The notes beneath the pieces are model-generated. The model had not been told where the DNA came from and did not search any database. It saw nothing but the letters and a program-made list of their open reading frames with translations. From Halanaerobiales bacterium (GTDB lineage Bacteria; Bacillota_F; Halanaerobiia; Halanaerobiales; DTU029), in the NCBI GenBank assembly GCA_016278415.1, contig JADQBV010000277.1:1-6850 (forward strand): 6,850 bases of DNA, written 5' to 3'. A program made the position numbers and the translations under genes. Positions 1 through 6,645 of the stretch are shown one piece after another. Numbering within the stretch: the first letter of the stretch is position 1; each line of letters opens with the position of its first letter.

Positions 1-530
1 CAAAAAATATACAACAGGATGGAGAGGTAACTTTATTTAGACAGGGTAAATTAGCTATGCATTTTAATGGTATTTGGATGATTAGTGGATTTAAAGAACA
101 GGAAGGTTTAGATTTTATGTCATATCCAGTACCAAACATGGGTACCAAAATGGCTGTAACTGGTGGTTCTCATAATTTTGTGTTATTCCGTCAACCTAAG
201 AGAGATGATGCAAAGAGAGATGCTGCAGTTGAATTCATTAAATATATCTCCCAAAATAGTGCTCAGTGGGCTGGTTTTGGACAGATTCCTGCTCGTAATT
301 CTGTAAGAGAGAGTGAAGCCTTCAACAGTTATGAACATCAGGCCTCAATAGCGGAAGAAGTTCCATATTTAATATTCCCACCACTACACCCTGCTTTAAA
401 TGAAATTATGGTTCCGCTACAGCAGGAAAGCAATCTAGCCATTTTAGGTAAAAAGACTCCTGAAGAGGCTTTGCAGGACGCAGCAAGTAGAGCGCAAAAA
501 GCACTTGATGCCTATAATGACAGCCATTAA
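1..530 (+). CDS. ABC sugar transporter, extracellular solute-binding protein (C-terminal part)
   Basis: This is the 3' end of a gene that starts before the window; the reading frame is open from base 3 and gives 175 residues before the TAA. The segment 'FRQGKLAMHFNGIWMISGF' is the typical 'G.aAM...G.W' stretch of family 1 (CUT1) sugar-binding proteins. It is followed by 'YPVPNMG' and a 'GGSHNFVLF' segment, then the helical C-terminal lobe ending 'TPEEALQDAASRAQKALDAY', where the 'tPeeAL..a......l' pattern is characteristic of the family end. The protein would sit outside the cell, probably lipid-anchored, and hand an oligosaccharide to the two permeases encoded directly downstream. The signal peptide and N-lobe are outside the window, so anchoring and ligand cannot be judged. 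The ATG at 57 is internal, because coding similarity continues upstream of it. Family assignment is strong; substrate is unknown. Confidence 0.9.
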   Translation, partial: KNIQQDGEVTLFRQGKLAMHFNGIWMISGFKEQEGLDFMSYPVPNMGTKMAVTGGSHNFVLFRQPKRDDAKRDAAVEFIKYISQNSAQWAGFGQIPARNSVRESEAFNSYEHQASIAEEVPYLIFPPLHPALNEIMVPLQQESNLAILGKKTPEEALQDAASRAQKALDAYNDSH

Positions 531-550
531 ATATTAGTCTATTATAATAA

Positions 551-592
551 GGAGAAGGGGAGGGGGTAAGTTGCCCTCCTTAATTTCTCTTT
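551..592 (+). terminator. Intergenic stem-loop, probable partial terminator or mRNA 3'-end stabiliser
   Basis: An inner stem pairs 557-564 (GGGGAGGG) with 574-581 (CCCTCCTT), six Watson-Crick pairs plus two G-T pairs, around a 9-nt loop. An outer stem pairs 551-556 (GGAGAA) with 585-590 (TTCTCT) after a 3-nt bulge. A short T-run follows (590-592). It begins 20 bases after the binding-protein stop and precedes the permease genes. In many sugar ABC operons a stem-loop at this place lets the binding protein be made in excess over the permeases, by partial termination or by protecting the upstream mRNA. The weak U-tract argues for read-through or stabilisation rather than a full stop. Confidence 0.6.
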
Positions 593-656
593 AAGAATTA
601 GTAAAGTATAGTATTTTAACTTACTTTAACAATTAATAAATAATCAAATGTTTTAT

Positions 657-664
657 GAGGAGGG
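657..664 (+). promoter_or_regulatory. Ribosome binding site that fixes the first permease start
   Basis: GAGGAGGG lies 5 bases before the ATG at 670. A longer in-frame start at 655 would overlap this site and have no Shine-Dalgarno sequence of its own, so 670 is the better start. Confidence 0.85.
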
Positions 665-669
665 ATAGA

Positions 670-1563
670 ATGAAACTAAAACCAAACCTTGATAGATTAA
701 CTTCATATTTATTTATTCTTCCCCATCTGGTGTTCTTTTCGGTATTTTTGGCTTTCCCTGTTTTCTTTGGATTATATATAAGCATGCATCGATGGGAATT
801 ACTAGGTTGGGAGAAGCCCTTTCTTGGATTAGATAATTTTGCAAAACTATTTAATAGTAACACAATTCAATATGAGTATTTTTGGAATTCACTTGGCAAT
901 ACTTTTAAATTTGTAGTTTTTAGTGTACCTTTTTTAGTAATTGTAGGATTATTGATCGCTATCTTAGTTGATAGAAACTTTAAGTTAAAGGGATTTTTCA
1001 GGAGTGTATTTTATACACCTGTTATTCTCTCTATTACCAGTGTTACTCTCATGTGGAACTGGATTCTTGATACACAGAGTGGACTGATGAACTATATTTT
1101 GAGTTTTTTAGGTTATGATCCTATAGCCTGGTTATCTACAACAAAGTGGGCCTGGGTTTCACTAGTTCTTGTTACTGTCTGGTGGACTGTAGGACAAAAC
1201 ATGTTGTTGTTTTTAGCAGGCTTACAAGATATACCTGCACACCTCTATGAGGCAGCAAAAATTGATGGTGCAACTGCCTGGCAGAGATTTTGGTATATTA
1301 CATTACCTTCTTTAAAACCAACAACACTTTTTGTTACAGTAATGACGACCATAGCTTCTTTCAATGTTTTTGGGCAACCATATATGATGACACAGGGTGG
1401 TCCAGGTCGAGATACACAAGTGGCTATCATGTATATTCAGGAGGAGGCTTTCTCTAATTATCGTCTTGGGAATGCTGCTGCAATGGCTATTATAGTATCA
1501 TTGTTTATTATTGCAATTAGCGTTTTTCAGTTCAAACTCATGTCTTCTGATGTTGAGTACTAA
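670..1563 (+). CDS. ABC sugar transporter permease, MalF/UgpA type
   Basis: A 297-residue inner-membrane permease of the CUT1 carbohydrate ABC family. About six hydrophobic segments are visible (roughly residues 13-35, 77-100, 112-132, 160-183, 217-235 and 268-288). The cytoplasmic EAA loop that docks the ATPase is clear at residues 194-213: 'YEAAKIDGA' followed by 'FWYITLPSLKP'. The segment 'YMMTQGGPGRDT' (about 238-249) is typical of MalF/UgpA-like subunits. The length matches the short class that lacks the large periplasmic loop of E. coli MalF. It should form a heterodimer with the product of the next gene, whose predicted start is only 14 bases after this stop. The start at 670 is chosen because GAGGAGGG precedes it at ideal spacing. 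No truncation or frameshift is seen. The ATPase must come from elsewhere, since none is encoded here. Sugar specificity cannot be deduced. Confidence 0.93.
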   Translation: MKLKPNLDRLTSYLFILPHLVFFSVFLAFPVFFGLYISMHRWELLGWEKPFLGLDNFAKLFNSNTIQYEYFWNSLGNTFKFVVFSVPFLVIVGLLIAILVDRNFKLKGFFRSVFYTPVILSITSVTLMWNWILDTQSGLMNYILSFLGYDPIAWLSTTKWAWVSLVLVTVWWTVGQNMLLFLAGLQDIPAHLYEAAKIDGATAWQRFWYITLPSLKPTTLFVTVMTTIASFNVFGQPYMMTQGGPGRDTQVAIMYIQEEAFSNYRLGNAAAMAIIVSLFIIAISVFQFKLMSSDVEY

Positions 1564-1571
1564 AGGAGGGG
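1562..1571 (+). promoter_or_regulatory. Strong ribosome binding site pointing to an ATT start
   Basis: AAAGGAGGGG overlaps the stop codon of the first permease gene. Six bases after it is ATT at 1578, in frame with the second permease. The first conventional in-frame start, TTG at 1605, is 33 bases away, too far for this site. The ATG at 1600 is in another frame. Confidence 0.75.
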
Positions 1572-1577
1572 ATTCTT

Positions 1578-2408
1578 ATTAATACAAAGACGAAAAAATA
1601 TGTTTTGTTAGTATTTACTATTTTACTGGCTATTATATGGATTATACCTATTATTTGGATGTTATCAACTGCCCTTAAACCAGAGTCACAGACAATAGAA
1701 TGGCCAATTAATATTATACCTAGAACATTGACTCTAGAGAATTTCACTGAGATATTCGATAATTCAGATAGAACACCTATTTTCCGCTGGTTCTTAAATA
1801 GTATGTTGATAGCAACGGTTACAACGATTTTGGTTGTATTTATAGATGCATTAGCGGCTTATGCATATGCACGGCTAAAGTTTAAAGGTAAAAAGGTCTT
1901 GTTTTGGATGCTAATGACTACGATGATGGTACCTCCAGTTACTAACTTGATTCCTAATTATCTTATTGTAAATTCTTTTGGTTGGATAGATACTTATTAT
2001 GCGATGATTTTTCCAGCGGTATCTTCAGTGTTTGGCGTGTTTTTACTAAGGCAGTTTTTTATCGGTATACCAAAAGAACTTGAAGACTCAGCATCTATTG
2101 ATGGCTGTAATAAATTTCAAACATTCTATAAAATAATATTACCATTGGCTAAGCCTGCATTAATTACCCTGGGATTATTTACATTTTTGGCATCCTGGAA
2201 TGCTTTTTTATGGCCTTTGATTGTTACTAATTCGGCTCACATGAGACCACTTACACCCGGATTGTCATTGCTTCAGGGTTATTATATCATCGAACATGGC
2301 AAGTTAATGGCAGGTGCTTTCTTATCTGCATTACCTGTTATAGTTGTTTTTGCCTTTGCTCAGAGGTATTTTGTACAGGGGATTTCTTTAACAGGCATGA
2401 AGGGTTAA
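1578..2408 (+). CDS. ABC sugar transporter permease, MalG/UgpE type (probable ATT start)
   Basis: A 276-residue inner-membrane permease, partner of the preceding gene. From ATT 1578 the N-terminus reads 'MNTKTKKYVLLVFTILL': a short basic cytoplasmic tail before the first membrane helix, as expected for MalG-like proteins. A start at TTG 1605 would give 267 residues and remove the basic tail. Membrane segments lie near residues 9-31, 75-97, 107-128, 140-160, 193-215 and 245-263. The EAA loop is at 167-191 ('ELEDSASIDGCNKFQTFYKI', then 'ILPLAKP'), with Ser in place of the second Ala. The C-terminus 'QRYFVQGISLTGMKG' is the hallmark ending of MalG-type subunits ('Q+yfv.G...GavKg'). Translation is probably coupled to the upstream gene. 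Family assignment is very secure; the start codon is an inference from the Shine-Dalgarno spacing and the N-terminal pattern. Confidence 0.9.
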   Translation: MNTKTKKYVLLVFTILLAIIWIIPIIWMLSTALKPESQTIEWPINIIPRTLTLENFTEIFDNSDRTPIFRWFLNSMLIATVTTILVVFIDALAAYAYARLKFKGKKVLFWMLMTTMMVPPVTNLIPNYLIVNSFGWIDTYYAMIFPAVSSVFGVFLLRQFFIGIPKELEDSASIDGCNKFQTFYKIILPLAKPALITLGLFTFLASWNAFLWPLIVTNSAHMRPLTPGLSLLQGYYIIEHGKLMAGAFLSALPVIVVFAFAQRYFVQGISLTGMKG

Positions 2409-2434
2409 CACAAATATCTAAAGTAGGTTATAAG

Positions 2435-2456
2435 GTATTAATTAAAGTATTAATTA
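2435..2456 (+). repeat. Tandem 10-bp repeat GTATTAATTA x2 before the GH2 gene
   Basis: GTATTAATTA occurs at 2435-2444 and again at 2447-2456, separated by AA, so the units are 12 bases apart. It sits in the 101-base gap between the second permease and the GH2 gene. It could be a binding site, but in such AT-rich DNA it may be chance. No good promoter is seen beside it. Confidence 0.3.
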
Positions 2457-2497
2457 CTGTATACAGATTGATATATTAAAAATAATAGAAAAGGATT

Positions 2498-2504
2498 GGA
2501 GGGG
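2498..2504 (+). promoter_or_regulatory. Ribosome binding site for the TTG-started GH2 gene
   Basis: GGAGGGG lies 5 bases before TTG at 2510. There is no in-frame ATG or GTG nearby, and the GH2 N-terminal domain begins immediately after this TTG, so a TTG start is well supported. Confidence 0.85.
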
Positions 2505-2509
2505 TTAGA

Positions 2510-5206
2510 TTGGGCAAGAAGATATTGAATCTAAATGGTAGTTGGAATTTTAAAACTGACCCTGAAAGTATTGGGGAATCAAAAGAATGGATTATTAATG
2601 GGTTTGAGGGACAGGTAGTAGAAATACCCGCTGCCTGGCAGTCATATAATAAAAATTTATCTGAATATACCGGATATGCCTGGTATAGTAAGGAATTTGA
2701 TCTTGATAGTAGTAGTAATAGGATATTTATAGAATTTAATGCTGTAGATTATATAGCTGATGTCTGGCTCAATGGTGAATATATAGGGACCCATGAGGGA
2801 GGGTATGTTCCCTTTAAGTTTGAAATTACAAATTATTTAAGAGAAGATCAAAATCTTCTAGTTGTAAGGGTATTTGACCCAGAGAATAATGAGGAAATTC
2901 CTCACGGGAAGCAGGGTAGCTGGTATACTAGAGTTAGTGGTATTTGGCAGGATGTTAATATAGCGGAATATGGAGAGAGTTTTATCGAGGATGTATTTAT
3001 TAAAACAGATATTGATTTAGAACAAATAGATTTAGATATATCTATTGATTCAGTAGATAGGATTGATAATCCTGTTGTTCAGGTTGATATTTTTGTTGAT
3101 GGAGGCAGCTTGGTAAGTTCCAGTGAGTTTATATTTGAAAAAGAGGATTATAAAATATCTATACCTGAAGTTAATTTATGGTCACCTGAAAATCCTTATT
3201 TATATAATGCAGTATTTACTTTGAAGGATGGGGATAAAGTCGTTGATGAGTACAAAAGTCATTTTGGAATGAGAAAAATTGAGGCAAAAGATGGGGAAAT
3301 ATATTTAAATAATAAGCCTTTATATATTAGAGGGGCATTGGATCAGGCTTTTTGGCCGGGGACAATCTATCGGGCTGATAATGAAGAAATGATAAGAGAT
3401 GAAATAAGAAAAGCTAAAGATATGGGTTTTAATCTTCTTAGAAAACACATTAAAACAGAAGATCCTAGGTACCTTTATTGGGCCGATAAGCTGGGCATCT
3501 TAATTTGGGCTGAACCTGCAAATTATGCTAGATGGACGCCACAGGCAAAACAAAGATTTAAGAAGGAATACACTGACATGGTAGTAAGAGATTTTAATCA
3601 TCCATCTATAATTATTTGGAGTATATATAATGAGGAATGGGGTCTGGAGTGGAAGTTAAAGGATAATAAGGATATGCAGGATTGGTTAAGTGATTTTTAT
3701 GATTACGCCAGAATCTTAGATGACAGTAGGTTGATTTGTGATAATTCAGGATGGGCACATGTTAAGACAGATTTAAATGACTATCATAGGTATTTTGCTG
3801 TTCCTGAGAATTATAGGGAATGGAATGAGGATCTTGATCAATATGTCATTTCACAACCGGAGGAGAACTTTGTAGATGGATATAGTTCTGCCCGAGAACC
3901 ACTGATTATTTCAGAGTTTGGAATTTGGGGTTTGCCTGAACTTGACAATAACATAAAGGAAGATCAACAACCAACTTGGTTTGCAGGAAGTGCCAGGATT
4001 TTCACTGAAAATTTTAAAATTCCTGCAACTGCTCAGAAGAATTTTTATAAGTATAAATTGGATAAGGTTTTTACGAACTTCAATGAACTTTCCCTAGCTA
4101 CTCAGGAGAGAGAGTATAGAGGAGTTAAGTACCTTTTTGAAGAGATACGTAAAAGGGAAGAAATCTCAGGTTATGTAGTTACAGAACTTACTGATATAGA
4201 ATGGGAGACAAATGGTTTTCTTAAATATAACCGTGATTTAAAATCATTTTCAGATAAAGTAAGTAATTTTAATGGTGCTATCAATATTATGATAGATATT
4301 GAAGAACATAATTTATGGTCTGGAAACAGATTTAAGGCAGCCCCTTACATTGTAAATAATACAAGTGAAAATATTAGTGGGTCTTTATATTGGGAATTAA
4401 AAGACAGTAATATTAATGGAACTATTAAAGTGAGTGTAAAACCTTATTCTGTTACTAAAATTCCTGATGATATAGTATTTAAGATACCTACGTTCAATAC
4501 TTGTAGCAGTTATGATTTTGATTATTGTTTAGTTAAGGATGGAGAAGAAATAACGAGAAATAGAGAAGAACTGACTATTACATCTCCAGATAAGGCTAAG
4601 AGCGGTGGACAAGAAATAACTACTTGTGGTTTATCAGATGAATTTAAAGAAGCCTTAGTTACAAATGATTATATATTAAATTCTTTGCTAGATACTAGCA
4701 GTATCAGAAAGAATGAGGCAAAGTCTGATCAGATAGATACAGAAAGGGTATGTCTAGCTAGCAAACTAGATAAAGAAGTACTCCAATATATTCGCCTGGG
4801 TGGCAAAGCCATATTCTTAGCTGAAAAAGGTAGTGATATACAGGATAAGGGATTACTTAATTTTAAAAAGTTAAGTGATGGAGAAAGTTGGGATCGTGCT
4901 GCATCCTTTAACTTTATAGATACTAATTTATTTGAAGGTTTACCAATTAATAAGATTTCAGGTTGGGAGATGTCAGATATCTATCCATCATATATTATTA
5001 ATAATCTGGATGATATGAATTATGAAAGGATTATTGCTGGTATGTTCTCTGGTTGGATAGGGAAATTTAGTCCTACAATATTGGAGCTGAAATATGGGAA
5101 GGGTCATTTAATTGTTAGTACTTTAAAGTTGATGGGACAATATAACCAACAACCAATAGGTACACTGCTTTTAAATAAAATGGTTAAGTATCTAGCTAGT
5201 AAATAG
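2510..5206 (+). CDS. Glycoside hydrolase family 2 enzyme, cytoplasmic (beta-galactosidase/glucuronidase-like)
   Basis: An 898-residue retaining exo-glycosidase of the GH2 superfamily. Domains in order: sugar-binding jelly-roll (about 5-160, with 'LNGSWNF', 'YIADVWLNGEYIGTHEGGY' and 'GSWYTRVSGIWQDV'); Ig-like sandwich (about 160-258, ending 'LWSPENPYLY' and 'FGMRKIEA'); TIM barrel (about 262-585). The likely acid/base is E375 in 'IYNEEWG' and the likely nucleophile E469 in 'LIISEFG'; both positions are intact. 'LDQAFWPGTIY' (277-287) and 'LLRKHIKTEDPRYLYWADKLG' in two parts (309-319, 320-329) place it in the 'DQgyWP' group of GH2 proteins rather than with classical LacZ. After the barrel come a beta-rich region (about 600-690) and a C-terminal region (about 700-898) resembling the amidotransferase-like domain of some beta-galactosidases. 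No signal peptide is present, so it acts on imported oligosaccharides. Substrate may be a galactoside, arabinoside, glucuronide or similar; not resolvable here. TTG start. Confidence 0.9.
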   Translation: MGKKILNLNGSWNFKTDPESIGESKEWIINGFEGQVVEIPAAWQSYNKNLSEYTGYAWYSKEFDLDSSSNRIFIEFNAVDYIADVWLNGEYIGTHEGGYVPFKFEITNYLREDQNLLVVRVFDPENNEEIPHGKQGSWYTRVSGIWQDVNIAEYGESFIEDVFIKTDIDLEQIDLDISIDSVDRIDNPVVQVDIFVDGGSLVSSSEFIFEKEDYKISIPEVNLWSPENPYLYNAVFTLKDGDKVVDEYKSHFGMRKIEAKDGEIYLNNKPLYIRGALDQAFWPGTIYRADNEEMIRDEIRKAKDMGFNLLRKHIKTEDPRYLYWADKLGILIWAEPANYARWTPQAKQRFKKEYTDMVVRDFNHPSIIIWSIYNEEWGLEWKLKDNKDMQDWLSDFYDYARILDDSRLICDNSGWAHVKTDLNDYHRYFAVPENYREWNEDLDQYVISQPEENFVDGYSSAREPLIISEFGIWGLPELDNNIKEDQQPTWFAGSARIFTENFKIPATAQKNFYKYKLDKVFTNFNELSLATQEREYRGVKYLFEEIRKREEISGYVVTELTDIEWETNGFLKYNRDLKSFSDKVSNFNGAINIMIDIEEHNLWSGNRFKAAPYIVNNTSENISGSLYWELKDSNINGTIKVSVKPYSVTKIPDDIVFKIPTFNTCSSYDFDYCLVKDGEEITRNREELTITSPDKAKSGGQEITTCGLSDEFKEALVTNDYILNSLLDTSSIRKNEAKSDQIDTERVCLASKLDKEVLQYIRLGGKAIFLAEKGSDIQDKGLLNFKKLSDGESWDRAASFNFIDTNLFEGLPINKISGWEMSDIYPSYIINNLDDMNYERIIAGMFSGWIGKFSPTILELKYGKGHLIVSTLKLMGQYNQQPIGTLLLNKMVKYLASK

Positions 5207-5314
5207 GTAGTGGAAGTTTTTGATTACTGTGATAAGTTCTGGAAGATGGATGTTTAGATTTTTATATAGTTAATTAAGTGTTAGTAAAGATTCTTAAAAT
5301 TCGTGGTTATTAAT

Positions 5315-5323
5315 AAAGGGGGT
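5315..5323 (+). promoter_or_regulatory. Ribosome binding site for the GH43 gene
   Basis: AAAGGGGGT, one base different from the full AAAGGAGGT, lies 6 bases before ATG 5330. It supports that start and therefore inclusion of the signal peptide. Confidence 0.8.
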
Positions 5324-5329
5324 CTTTAA

Positions 5330-6373
5330 ATGGCTAGGTTATTGTTAAAAATATGTTTAACACTAATATTAACAATGATTTTTACTGTTTTTATTATGAT
5401 TAATACAGGAGGGGAAATTATTATAGCAAATACTTACACTAACCCAGTAGGTGATATAACCGACATCGGTGATCCTTTTGTAATGAAATATCAAAATAAG
5501 TACTATCTATATGCAACATCAATGCCAACTTTAGGCTTTAAGGTCTGGGAATCATCTAACCTTGTAGATTGGGAATTGAAAGGGATGGCATTAGATTCTT
5601 CAATGGATGGTAATAAGTGGGGTATGGGTGATTTCTGGGCCCCTGAAGTAATACACTATAAAGATAAATTCTATATGACATATAGTACAAGGGATATGGA
5701 TGGCTATTTGAAAATAGCCTTAGCTGTAAGTGAAGAACCGTTAGGACCATTTATTAATTTAAAGGCGCCACTTTTTGATCGAGAACAGTCTTTTATTGAT
5801 GGACATATTTTTGTTGATGATGATGGCACCCCATATTTATATTATGACAAGGATTGTTCAGATAATATAGTTGATGGGGCACATGTCAGTCAGATTTATG
5901 TCCAGGAGATGACTGAGGATTTAACAGAATTAAAGGGTGAAGCTGTCCTAGCAGTCGATCCTAGTCAATCTTGGGAAGATATTGGAGGAGATTGGCAATG
6001 GAATGAGGGAGCTTTTGTATTAAAACATAAGGAGTTATATTACCTGATGTATTCTGCAAACTTTTATGCCTCGGCTGATTATTCAATTGGTTATGCTACT
6101 GCAGAACACCCACTAGGTCCCTGGACTAAATATGAAGGGAATCCTATATTAGAAAAAGATCTGGGAAAAGGGATTTCCGGGCCTGGACATAATAGTGTAA
6201 CTGTTTCGCCAGATGGTAGCGAATTATTTATCGTATATCATACTCATACTTATCCTGAGTTTCCTAGTGGTGATAGAAATGTAAATATTGATAGATTGTA
6301 TTTTGAGGGTGGAATTTTGAAAGTACATGGACCAACTCGTAGTCCACAACCTATGCCCTCTGGCATTGAATGA
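5330..6373 (+). CDS. Secreted glycoside hydrolase family 43 (arabinofuranosidase/xylosidase type)
   Basis: A 347-residue inverting glycosidase with the five-bladed beta-propeller of GH43. The N-terminus has R3 and K7 followed by a hydrophobic stretch (about 8-25), a signal peptide or anchor. A plausible cleavage after A33 leaves 'NTYTNPVGD', just where the catalytic domain begins. C9 lies inside the hydrophobic core and does not form a lipobox. The catalytic triad is readable: general base D48 ('DIGDPFV'), pKa-setting D157 ('SFIDGHIF') and general acid E226 ('WNEGAFV'). H287 in 'PGHNS' is the likely propeller-centre histidine. The protein is a single catalytic domain without the C-terminal sandwich or carbohydrate-binding module found in many relatives. 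It is the last gene before the terminator at 6429. In this context it probably removes arabinose or xylose units outside the cell. Family is secure; subfamily and linkage specificity are not. Confidence 0.9.
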   Translation: MARLLLKICLTLILTMIFTVFIMINTGGEIIIANTYTNPVGDITDIGDPFVMKYQNKYYLYATSMPTLGFKVWESSNLVDWELKGMALDSSMDGNKWGMGDFWAPEVIHYKDKFYMTYSTRDMDGYLKIALAVSEEPLGPFINLKAPLFDREQSFIDGHIFVDDDGTPYLYYDKDCSDNIVDGAHVSQIYVQEMTEDLTELKGEAVLAVDPSQSWEDIGGDWQWNEGAFVLKHKELYYLMYSANFYASADYSIGYATAEHPLGPWTKYEGNPILEKDLGKGISGPGHNSVTVSPDGSELFIVYHTHTYPEFPSGDRNVNIDRLYFEGGILKVHGPTRSPQPMPSGIE

Positions 6374-6428
6374 ATAATAGAATGTTATGTCAATAATAAG
6401 TGTTGAAGGAAGAAGATTATGCAAAGAT

Positions 6429-6454
6429 AACCCCCTGTTTATATAGGGGGTTTT
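6429..6454 (+). terminator. Rho-independent terminator closing the sugar cluster
   Basis: AACCCCCT (6429-6436) pairs perfectly with AGGGGGTT (6445-6452) around an 8-nt loop, and the T-run covers 6451-6454. It lies 55 bases after the GH43 stop codon, so it ends the transcript that carries the transporter and glycosidase genes. Confidence 0.88.
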
Positions 6455-6515
6455 AGTATTATACCCTTGATTTTTTTAAGAGTTATAATTACATGATTTT
6501 AACAAATATTAATTT

Positions 6516-6529
6516 TTGTTTATAAACAA
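6516..6529. promoter_or_regulatory. Perfect 14-bp palindrome, candidate operator
   Basis: TTGTTTATAAACAA is identical to its reverse complement over all 14 bases and stops being symmetric beyond them. It lies 3 bases before the candidate -35 element at 6533. The form (5-bp half-sites TTGTT/AACAA around 4 bases) has the geometry of FNR/CRP-superfamily sites, but the bases do not match a specific consensus. Regulator unknown. Confidence 0.4.
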
Positions 6530-6532
6530 CTT

Positions 6533-6561
6533 TTTAAATACGTTTTATATACTTTTATAAT
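6533..6561 (+). promoter_or_regulatory. Candidate vegetative promoter (TTTAAA-17-TATAAT)
   Basis: A perfect -10 TATAAT at 6556-6561 is preceded at 17 bases by TTTAAA (6533-6538), four of six matches to TTGACA. It points towards the gene at 6814, giving a leader of about 245 bases. The A/T richness of the region makes a chance match possible. Confidence 0.4.
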
Positions 6562-6645
6562 GTATATTATGAATTGTTACAAATAAAGAAAGAAGTAGAA
6601 TCAGAGGATATATATATGCAAAATTAAATATTAAAATGGAAGTTT

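Noticed and set aside
57..530. A complete short gene starting at ATG 57
   Set aside because: The frame is open back to base 3 and the upstream residues continue the solute-binding-protein pattern, so the ATG is internal.
655..669. Longer N-terminus for the first permease starting at ATG 655
   Set aside because: Its extra codons are themselves the Shine-Dalgarno sequence for ATG 670, and no ribosome binding site precedes 655.
633..863. Minus-strand open frame over the permease start
   Set aside because: Antisense to a well-supported gene, no ribosome binding site or recognisable protein features.
1245..1747. Two minus-strand open frames (1245-1430, 1538-1747)
   Set aside because: They lie opposite conserved permease coding sequence and look like composition shadows.
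5207..5329. Promoter before the GH43 gene (TTGATT at 5220 and TATATA near 5263)
   Set aside because: The spacing between the two boxes is far outside 16-18 bases; the short palindromes TTAATTAA (5270) and TTATTAATAA (5307) are trivial in such AT-rich DNA.
5556..5750. Minus-strand open frame inside the GH43 gene
   Set aside because: Antisense to conserved catalytic-domain codons with no independent support.
6224..6424. Minus-strand open frame over the GH43 3' end
   Set aside because: Mostly antisense to GH43 coding sequence; no ribosome binding site or family resemblance seen.
6516..6529. Rex (redox) operator
   Set aside because: The half-sites look similar (TTGTT/AACAA), but a Rex box is about 18 bp with a longer centre; this palindrome is only 14 bp.
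6530..6556. Catabolite-repression (cre) site around TAAATACGTTTTAT
   Set aside because: Only the central CG and some flanking A/T bases fit; the conserved outer TG and CA are missing. No convincing cre site was found in the other gaps either.
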